Shown here piece by piece: positions 59,046 through 64,000 of a DNA stretch of 64,000 nucleotides. The notes beneath the pieces are model-generated. The model worked only from the letters and a program-made list of their open reading frames with translations. It was not told the origin of the DNA and did no database searches. Location of the stretch: NCBI GenBank assembly GCA_937966555.1, contig CALCLY010000023.1:1-64000 (forward strand). The letters run 5' to 3'. Made by a program: the position numbers and the translations under genes. The stretch is from CALCLY01 sp900552775 (lineage in GTDB: Bacteria; Bacillota; Clostridia; UMGS1883; UMGS1540). Position 1 is the first letter of the stretch. The number at the start of each line of letters is the position of its first letter.

Positions 59046-59280
59046 GGGGATGTTAAAAAACTCCGGAACGCAGGAAAAGGGGAAAATCATATATCACGGA
59101 ATATGCAAATGATGCAGTCAGATTTATCAGATGTGGAAAAATCAAAAAATTTGATTTTTCAAAAAACTTTTCCTGCTATCGGCAAACTTCGCCTCTCGGC
59201 GTACCTATGTACGCCTTCGGGTATCCCAAAACTTTAGTTTTGGCTCAGTTTGCCGATTCCAAAGCTTTTTTCCTATCCCC
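59046..59280 (+). repeat. Structured intergenic repeat, copy C
   Basis: 235 nt beginning GGGGATGTTAAAAAACTCCG and ending ATCCCC, 12 nt after the previous stop codon. Internal stems: CAGGAAAAG (59071) with CTTTTCCTG (59167); AAAAATCAAA (59137) with TTTGATTTTT (59150); TCGGCAAACT (59179) with AGTTTGCCGA (59247); GGCGTAC (59198) with GTACGCC (59209); CCAAAAC (59226) with GTTTTGG (59237). The ends form an imperfect 24-nt terminal inverted repeat. Copies C and D fill the 567-nt gap. Confidence 0.9.
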
Positions 59281-59290
59281 TTGAAAAACC

Positions 59291-59525
59291 GGGGATGTTA
59301 AAAAACTCCGGAACGCAGGAAAATGGGAAAATCACATATCACGGAATATGCAAATGATGCAGTCATATTTATCAGATGTGAAAAAATCAAAAAATTTGAT
59401 TTTTCAAAAAACTTTTCCTGCTATCGGCAAACTTCGCCTCTCGGCGTACCTATGTACGCCTTCGGGTATCCCAAAACTTTAGTTTTGGCTCAGTTTGCCG
59501 ATTCCAAAGCTTTTTTCCTATCCCC
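59291..59525 (+). repeat. Structured intergenic repeat, copy D (tandem with C)
   Basis: 235 nt, nearly identical to copy C (a handful of single-base differences) and 10 nt after it. Same internal stems. A long open frame crosses it but follows the repeat and is not a gene. Confidence 0.9.
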
Positions 59526-59535
59526 TTGAAAAAAC

Positions 59536-59573
59536 GGGCTGTTTAAAAAGTCAACCGACTTTTTAAACAGCCC
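59536..59573. terminator. 17-bp perfect hairpin after copy D
   Basis: GGGCTGTTTAAAAAGTC pairs with GACTTTTTAAACAGCCC over all 17 bp (AACC loop). The run of T lies on the minus-strand side (ACGGG is preceded by AAAAAA), so it terminates well on the minus strand; on the plus strand the tail is CAAAAAG. The same hairpin follows repeats A and B. Confidence 0.8.
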
Positions 59574-59600
59574 CAAAAAGATGTTGAGGAGGTGCCCGAT

Positions 59601-60320
59601 TTGGATTTTGCGATAAAAATAGAAAATTTAAAAAAGATATATAAAAACAGCCGCGGTGTTGAGAATTTAAACCTTGAGGTGCCGCGCGGCGAAATATTCG
59701 GTCTTTTGGGGCCGAACGGCGCCGGGAAAACAACGGCAATGAAAATCATGACGGGGCTGCTTAAGCCCGATTCCGGCGATGTTTTTATCGACGGATACAG
59801 TATTACGGAAAGATACGAGGACGCCATGCGCGGCGTCGGCTGCATTATAGAAAATGTATTTATGTTTAAAAACCTTACGGCGCTCGAAAATCTTATGCTG
59901 TGTGCGAGATTTTACAAAAACGTGGATGAGGCGCGTATGACGGAGGTTTTGGATCTGGTTAAAATGACAGCCTTCAAAAACGAGAGGATTAAGGGCTTTT
60001 CGCTCGGAATGAGGCAGAGAATGGGGATTGCAATGGCTCTTTTGTCGCGCCCCGATGTGCTTATTCTCGACGAGCCCTTAAACGGACTTGACGTTGAGGG
60101 TATGGTTGATATAAGAAATATACTCAAAAGGCTTTCAAAGGAAGAGAAAACGACTGTGTTTATCTCAAGTCACTTGATTCACGATGTTGAGCTTACGTGC
60201 GACAGAGTCGGAGTATTGCTCGAAGGGAGACTTTGCGATGTTTCCGATGTTTCCGAGGTTGTGAAAAACTTTTCGTCACTGGAGAATTACTACTTAAGCG
60301 AGGTGGAAGCAAATGAATAG
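59601..60320 (+). CDS. ABC transporter ATPase (ABC-2 type exporter)
   Basis: A 239-residue ATPase. Walker A is GPNGAGKTT near residue 37; the signature FSLGMRQRMGIAMA (LGMRQR in place of LSGGQ); Walker B VLILDEPLNGLD; switch His in VFISSHLIHDVE. It works with the downstream permease to export an unknown compound, such as a peptide antibiotic or lipid; the BcrA-type group often gives bacitracin or lantibiotic resistance. TTG 59601 is chosen over GTG 59592 because AGGAGG stands 8 nt before the TTG. It overlaps the permease by 8 nt. Confidence 0.9.
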   Translation: MDFAIKIENLKKIYKNSRGVENLNLEVPRGEIFGLLGPNGAGKTTAMKIMTGLLKPDSGDVFIDGYSITERYEDAMRGVGCIIENVFMFKNLTALENLMLCARFYKNVDEARMTEVLDLVKMTAFKNERIKGFSLGMRQRMGIAMALLSRPDVLILDEPLNGLDVEGMVDIRNILKRLSKEEKTTVFISSHLIHDVELTCDRVGVLLEGRLCDVSDVSEVVKNFSSLENYYLSEVEANE

Positions 60321-61056
60321 CTTTTTGAGCGCGTATAAAAACGAGCTGTATAAAATATCAAAGAAGAAAAAGTTTATAGCAGCCGCGCTTTTGGGGGTGC
60401 TGGCTGTTGTGCTGTGCGGCGGACTTTCCGCGCTTTTGAACAGATTCGGAGGAGTCGGACTTTTGTACGGAGGCGAATTTGCCACAGGCTTTTTGCCGGT
60501 TTTTGAGTACACGCTGATTCCTCTGTTTACGATTTTTAACGCCGCCGATATGTTTACCGGGGAATTTTCGTCGGACACAATAAAGCTTACGCTTACAAGA
60601 CCCGTAACCAGGTTTAAAATATATTCGGCAAAAGTCATGGCGGCGGCAACCTTCCTTTTGGGCTTCCTTCTTTACTGTGCCGCGGCGGCGATTATCACGT
60701 CGTTTTTCTTCGGTGCGGGAAGTGCGAATACGGTCGGCGCACTGAAAGCCTATACGGCAGCCTTTGTTCCGCTTGCGGTGCTGATGCTTATGACGGTTTT
60801 CATTGCCAATTTCGCAAAAGGGAGCGGCGCGGCGTTCCTGATAACGGTGGTTGCCTTTATTTTGCTTAAGGCTTTGGAATTTGGCTTTCCGGGCGTTAAA
60901 AGCTTTCTTTTCACGGCGGGCTTTGACTGGTATAAGCCGCTTCTGGGCTCATATGTCAATTTCTTTGCGGTATTGAGACGTTTCCTGGTTTTTCTGGGAA
61001 GCGGAGTTGTTTTTTTCGGAGCGGGATATCTTTTGTTTGAAAAACGTTCGTTTTGA
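60313..61056 (+). CDS. ABC-2 type permease
   Basis: A 247-residue membrane protein with six predicted helices, starting MNSFLSAYKNELYKISKKKKF, the usual head of ABC-2 permeases. A loop with TGEFSSDTIKLTLTRPVTR is typical of the family (coupling region). It pairs with the upstream ATPase, to which it overlaps by 8 nt. Next gene, the histidine kinase, is 14 nt away, suggesting one operon. Confidence 0.87.
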   Translation: MNSFLSAYKNELYKISKKKKFIAAALLGVLAVVLCGGLSALLNRFGGVGLLYGGEFATGFLPVFEYTLIPLFTIFNAADMFTGEFSSDTIKLTLTRPVTRFKIYSAKVMAAATFLLGFLLYCAAAAIITSFFFGAGSANTVGALKAYTAAFVPLAVLMLMTVFIANFAKGSGAAFLITVVAFILLKALEFGFPGVKSFLFTAGFDWYKPLLGSYVNFFAVLRRFLVFLGSGVVFFGAGYLLFEKRSF

Positions 61057-61070
61057 GACGGGGTTAAGAT

Positions 61071-62354
61071 ATGAAAATTAAATCAAAGCTGTATATTCAG
61101 GATATTTTTAAAATAGCTGTAACGATTTTGGTTGCGGCTGTTTTGGCGTATTGTTTAAAACTTGTGTTCGGGCTGTCGGGCGGCGTGCCTGATACGGTTG
61201 TGCTTATAAATGAGAACGGGAGAATATCGGATTTGGCAGCACGCATGAGTGAAACAGATGCAAAGGCACTGTATATTCAGTGCGATTCGGGAAGAAACGT
61301 GATAACTTTCGAAAATGAGCGCTACTCTGTGAAAACACAGGGAAATCCGCAGGAAAACAAGGCTTTTGTGCTGACGCATATACGCAGAGACGAGTATTGG
61401 ATTTTTGCGGAAGTTATGTTTTCTTTTATTCTGGCGTATCTGCTTTGTTCGGTTTATACAGGCTATAAGCAGAGAGAACTTGTTTTTGAACCAATTCAAA
61501 AGCTTTTGAAAATAACGGAAAGCATTTGTGAGGGAAACATCAAAATACCGGTTGAATCATACGGTGAATATGAATTGGCTGAACTTTTTGACAATGTGGA
61601 GAAAATGCGCATCAAACTTCTTGACGCTGTGAATTACTGTGAAAAATATGATGATAACAGAAAGTTTCTGATGACAGGAATTTCTCACGATCTTCGCACA
61701 CCCATTGCGGCGGCACGGGGATATATAGAGGGGATTTTGGACGGAGTTGCGGGCGAAAGCCGTGAAAAGCAGGATAAATATCTGCATGCGGCGCTTTCGA
61801 AAATAGAATCGGTAAACGAACTTATAGACGATTTGATGCTTTATTCCAAACTTGACGTCGGAAAAATTCCGTTTGAACTCTGCCCTGTGGACTTAAACGG
61901 GTATATCGCGTCATGCGCGGAGGAATATGCTCCCGATTTTGAAAAAGAAGGAAAGCGTTTGATATATGAAAATAAAACAGAAAATGCTGTCGTGCTTATT
62001 GACCCGATGAGGTTTAAGCGCGTTATTCAAAATATTGTCGGAAATGCGATGAAGCATACGGAAAGCGGAACGGGCGAGATTAAATTCATTCTCTGTGAAA
62101 ATGCCGGCAGTGTGATTTGCGAAATATCCGATAACGGTGCCGGAATACCGGAAAAGGATTTGCCGCATATCTTCGAAAGATTTTACAAGGGTGAAATTCA
62201 GCGCAGCGGCAACGGCTCTTCGGGACTCGGGCTTACGATTGCAAAGCAGCTGACAGAGGGAATGGACGGAAGAATCTGGGCGGTGAGCCGCGAAGGACGC
62301 GGCGCAAGCTTTATGATATCATTTAAAAAATACAGCGGAGGTAACAAAACGTGA
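61071..62354 (+). CDS. Sensor histidine kinase
   Basis: A 427-residue membrane kinase. Two helices (residues ~12-33 and ~114-136) flank an extracellular sensor loop of about 80 residues. Then comes a HAMP-like linker, the phosphoacceptor His206 in GISHDLRTPIAAARG, and the HATPase_c domain with NIVGNAMKHT (N box), EISDNGAGIPEKDLPHIFERFY (G1) and SSGLGLTIAKQL (G2). It overlaps the regulator gene by 4 nt. The genomic neighbour is an ABC exporter, typical of antimicrobial-peptide sensing units, although the kinase is larger than the short BceS kind. Confidence 0.93.
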   Translation: MKIKSKLYIQDIFKIAVTILVAAVLAYCLKLVFGLSGGVPDTVVLINENGRISDLAARMSETDAKALYIQCDSGRNVITFENERYSVKTQGNPQENKAFVLTHIRRDEYWIFAEVMFSFILAYLLCSVYTGYKQRELVFEPIQKLLKITESICEGNIKIPVESYGEYELAELFDNVEKMRIKLLDAVNYCEKYDDNRKFLMTGISHDLRTPIAAARGYIEGILDGVAGESREKQDKYLHAALSKIESVNELIDDLMLYSKLDVGKIPFELCPVDLNGYIASCAEEYAPDFEKEGKRLIYENKTENAVVLIDPMRFKRVIQNIVGNAMKHTESGTGEIKFILCENAGSVICEISDNGAGIPEKDLPHIFERFYKGEIQRSGNGSSGLGLTIAKQLTEGMDGRIWAVSREGRGASFMISFKKYSGGNKT

Positions 62355-63037
62355 AAAAAGTGCTTATAATAGAAGACGATAAAAGTATTGCCGAAATAGA
62401 AAAAGATTACCTTGAGATGAGCGGATTTGAAACAATAGCGGTTGAAGACGGCACCGAAGGACTGGAACTTGCGGAAAAAGAAAAAATCGATCTTGTTGTG
62501 CTCGACCTCATGCTTCCGGGTACGGACGGCATAGAAATTCTGCGCCGAATAGGAGAAAAAAAGAGCTTTCCGATACTTGTGCTCTCGGCAAAAACCGATG
62601 AGACGGATAAAATACGTGCACTGAACCTCGGAGCGGACGATTACATGACAAAGCCTTTTTCTATGGGTGAATTTGTTGCAAGAGTTAAAGGACATATAAA
62701 AATTTATGAGAAACTCAGCGGAAACGGAAAAAAGACAAATGTTATTAATATACATAATCTGACAATAGATAAAGATGACAGACGTGTTTTCGTAAACGGA
62801 AAGGAACTCGGGTTTACTCAGAGAGAATATGAGCTGCTGCTTTTTATGGCTGAAAATCCGAACAGGGTGTTTTCAAAAGATATGCTTTTTGAAAAAATAT
62901 GGGGGTTTGACGCACTTTCCGATACAACTACAGTTACGGTGCATGTTTCCAAAATACGCGATAAAATAGAAGCCGACCCGGCGAAACCGCAGTTTATTGA
63001 AACCGTGTGGGGAGTAGGTTACAGATTTAAGGTTTGA
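62351..63037 (+). CDS. OmpR-family response regulator
   Basis: A 228-residue regulator. Receiver domain (residues ~3-115) with acidic pocket EDD, phosphoacceptor Asp52 in VVLDLMLPG and Lys in MTKPFS; winged-helix DNA-binding domain (~130-228) with FTQREYELLLFMAENPNRVFSKDMLFEKIWG and VETVWGVGYRFKV, the OmpR signature. GGAGG precedes the start. Paired with the upstream kinase. Likely controls the ABC exporter genes and possibly the ZnuA operon that follows. Confidence 0.95.
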   Translation: MKKVLIIEDDKSIAEIEKDYLEMSGFETIAVEDGTEGLELAEKEKIDLVVLDLMLPGTDGIEILRRIGEKKSFPILVLSAKTDETDKIRALNLGADDYMTKPFSMGEFVARVKGHIKIYEKLSGNGKKTNVINIHNLTIDKDDRRVFVNGKELGFTQREYELLLFMAENPNRVFSKDMLFEKIWGFDALSDTTTVTVHVSKIRDKIEADPAKPQFIETVWGVGYRFKV

Positions 63038-63042
63038 TATTA

Positions 63043-63071
63043 TTGACAAATATTTTGAAATATACTATAAT
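63043..63071 (+). promoter_or_regulatory. Promoter of the ZnuA-type lipoprotein gene
   Basis: Exact TTGACA at 63043-63048, 17-bp spacer, TATAAT at 63066-63071; the start codon is 40 nt further. No clear Zur box is visible. Confidence 0.85.
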
Positions 63072-63110
63072 ATAATAAAATGTATTTAATTTGGAAGGAT
63101 GGACCGAAAT

Positions 63111-63998
63111 TTGAGACTTAAAAAAATAGCGGCACTTTTTATGTGTGTTTTTATGCTTTGCGGATGTAATGTACAAAAGAAAGAAAACACAAAACTCAGT
63201 ATTGTAACAACGCTTTTTCCGCAATACGATTTTGCACGGCAGGTGAGCGGAGATAAAGCGGATGTGTCGCTTCTTCTGCCGCCTGGGGTTGAGGCACATG
63301 CATATGAACCTTCGGCGGCTGATATAGTGAAAATATCAGAGTGCGATATGTTTATTTATACGGGTGACAGTATGGAACCGTGGGCGAAAAAGCTTATAGA
63401 CAGCGGAGAAATACACGGCACCGTAATAAATCTTACTGAGGGTGTGACGCTTGACAATGAAAGTGACGGCGACCCCGATCCCCATGTGTGGACAGATCCG
63501 CAGTATGCGGATGAAATGGTTCGTAAAATTGCGGACGCTTTGTGTACGGCGGACAGCGCCAATGCCGAAGTATATAAGGAAAATGCCGATGATTACAGAA
63601 ACAGCATAAAAAAACTCGATGAGGATTTTAAAGCCTGTGTGGATGCGGCGCCGCACAAAGAAATGGTTTTCGGAACGAAATTTTCACTTCATTATTTTAC
63701 AAAGCGCTACGGTATATCGCACCTTGCGGCATTTGACTCGTGCGGCGAGGAAACCGAGCCTTCCGTCAAGGTCATGACAGAACTTATCGAGGCGGTTAAG
63801 GTCAACAGCCTTAAATATGTGTGGTACGGCGAACTTGAAAGCACAAAAACCGCCGAGGCGATTGCAAACGAAACAGGCGCAATGACGATTAAATTTCATT
63901 CCTGCCACAATGTGACAAAGTCGGAATTTGATGCGGGAGAGACATACGTTTCTCTGATGACGAAAAATCTTGACGCTCTCAGAAAGGGGCTTTACTGA
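63111..63998 (+). CDS. Metal-binding lipoprotein of the ZnuA family
   Basis: A 295-residue solute-binding lipoprotein. The lipobox ends LCGC with Cys19; the mature part contains the ZnuA metal site: HAYEPSAADI (first His) with PDPHVWTDP (second His), FHSCHNV and the AFDSCGEETEPS segment, so it probably carries zinc or manganese to an ABC importer. TTG 63111 or ATG 63099 is the start: neither has a normally spaced site (GGAAGG abuts the ATG and precedes TTG by 12 nt). The TGA stop overlaps an ATG at 63998, so the next gene, probably the transporter ATPase, starts at the window edge. Confidence 0.88.
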   Translation: MRLKKIAALFMCVFMLCGCNVQKKENTKLSIVTTLFPQYDFARQVSGDKADVSLLLPPGVEAHAYEPSAADIVKISECDMFIYTGDSMEPWAKKLIDSGEIHGTVINLTEGVTLDNESDGDPDPHVWTDPQYADEMVRKIADALCTADSANAEVYKENADDYRNSIKKLDEDFKACVDAAPHKEMVFGTKFSLHYFTKRYGISHLAAFDSCGEETEPSVKVMTELIEAVKVNSLKYVWYGELESTKTAEAIANETGAMTIKFHSCHNVTKSEFDAGETYVSLMTKNLDALRKGLY

Positions 63999-64000
63999 TG

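Noticed and set aside
26877..59525. Possible CRISPR array
   Set aside because: The repeats are 127-235 nt, only tandem twice at one locus, with no short spacers and no cas genes.
59323..59529. 68-residue frame in repeat D
   Set aside because: Lies inside the structured repeat and is not maintained in copy B; not a gene.
63043..63110. Zur or Fur box before the ZnuA-type gene
   Set aside because: The sequence is simply AT-rich; no match to either consensus.
1..64000. tRNA or rRNA genes
   Set aside because: No conserved T-loop/acceptor pattern or rRNA segment was noticed on reading intergenic regions; a tRNA search could not be run.

Overview
The window looks like chromosome of a low-to-mid GC anaerobic Clostridia species (Bacillota), probably a gut organism. 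The signs are a CIRCE-controlled hrcA-grpE-dnaK-dnaJ cluster, pyruvate phosphate dikinase, a fused Fe-S type L-serine dehydratase, type III pantothenate kinase, an IspH-S1 fusion, a CdaA/CdaR pair, a SpoIVFB-like protease, many consensus TTGACA-N17-TATAAT promoters, strong AGGAGG ribosome binding sites and frequent GTG/TTG starts. No tRNA, rRNA or CRISPR array was seen.

Positions 1 to about 5840 are one end of an integrative conjugative-type element. It carries, all on the minus strand, parA, parB, a proline/glutamate-rich lipoprotein and a large thioester/CnaB surface adhesin that runs off the left edge. Its right end abuts the stop codon of ppdK, and a gene fragment with no start codon lies at the junction. 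The remaining ~58 kb is chromosomal: ppdK; a SpoIVFB-like protease facing an ECF S component and coaX (pantothenate uptake and phosphorylation); an XRE-cupin regulator with a polyamine transporter (potBCDA); rpsU with a structured leader; comEC-holA-proX-like-ABC exporter pair; the heat-shock operon; serine dehydratase and glutamate dehydrogenase; a LysR gene divergent from two membrane proteins; ruvX-yrzB-like-6S RNA; a tyrosine phosphatase; rpmE; a YhaO/YhaN nuclease-ATPase pair; an SLH surface protein; an amidohydrolase; a Na/Pi cotransporter with a PHO box; lplA; AraC plus GH31; a DUF6273 protein; cdaA-cdaR-ogg-trmB; polysaccharide deacetylase-plsC-ispH/S1; PAP2; efp; a Zn-ribbon protein; and an exported protein followed by an ABC transporter, a two-component system and a ZnuA-type lipoprotein.

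The most unusual signal is a family of structured intergenic repeats (about 127-235 nt) at three loci, two of them flanking dnaJ and one a tandem pair at 59.0-59.5 kb. Each begins 5-20 nt after a stop codon in the same orientation, has imperfect terminal inverted repeats starting GGGGAT, contains nested hairpins (one with a compensatory base change between copies), and is followed by a GTTTAAA-type terminator-like hairpin. Other points of interest are a 27-residue membrane protein with a promoter and ~140-nt leader (44966-45049), a PHO box before the phosphate transporter, a 9-bp plus 17-bp paired rpsU leader that closes on the ribosome binding site, and a terminator hairpin whose 3' arm carries the next gene's ribosome binding site.
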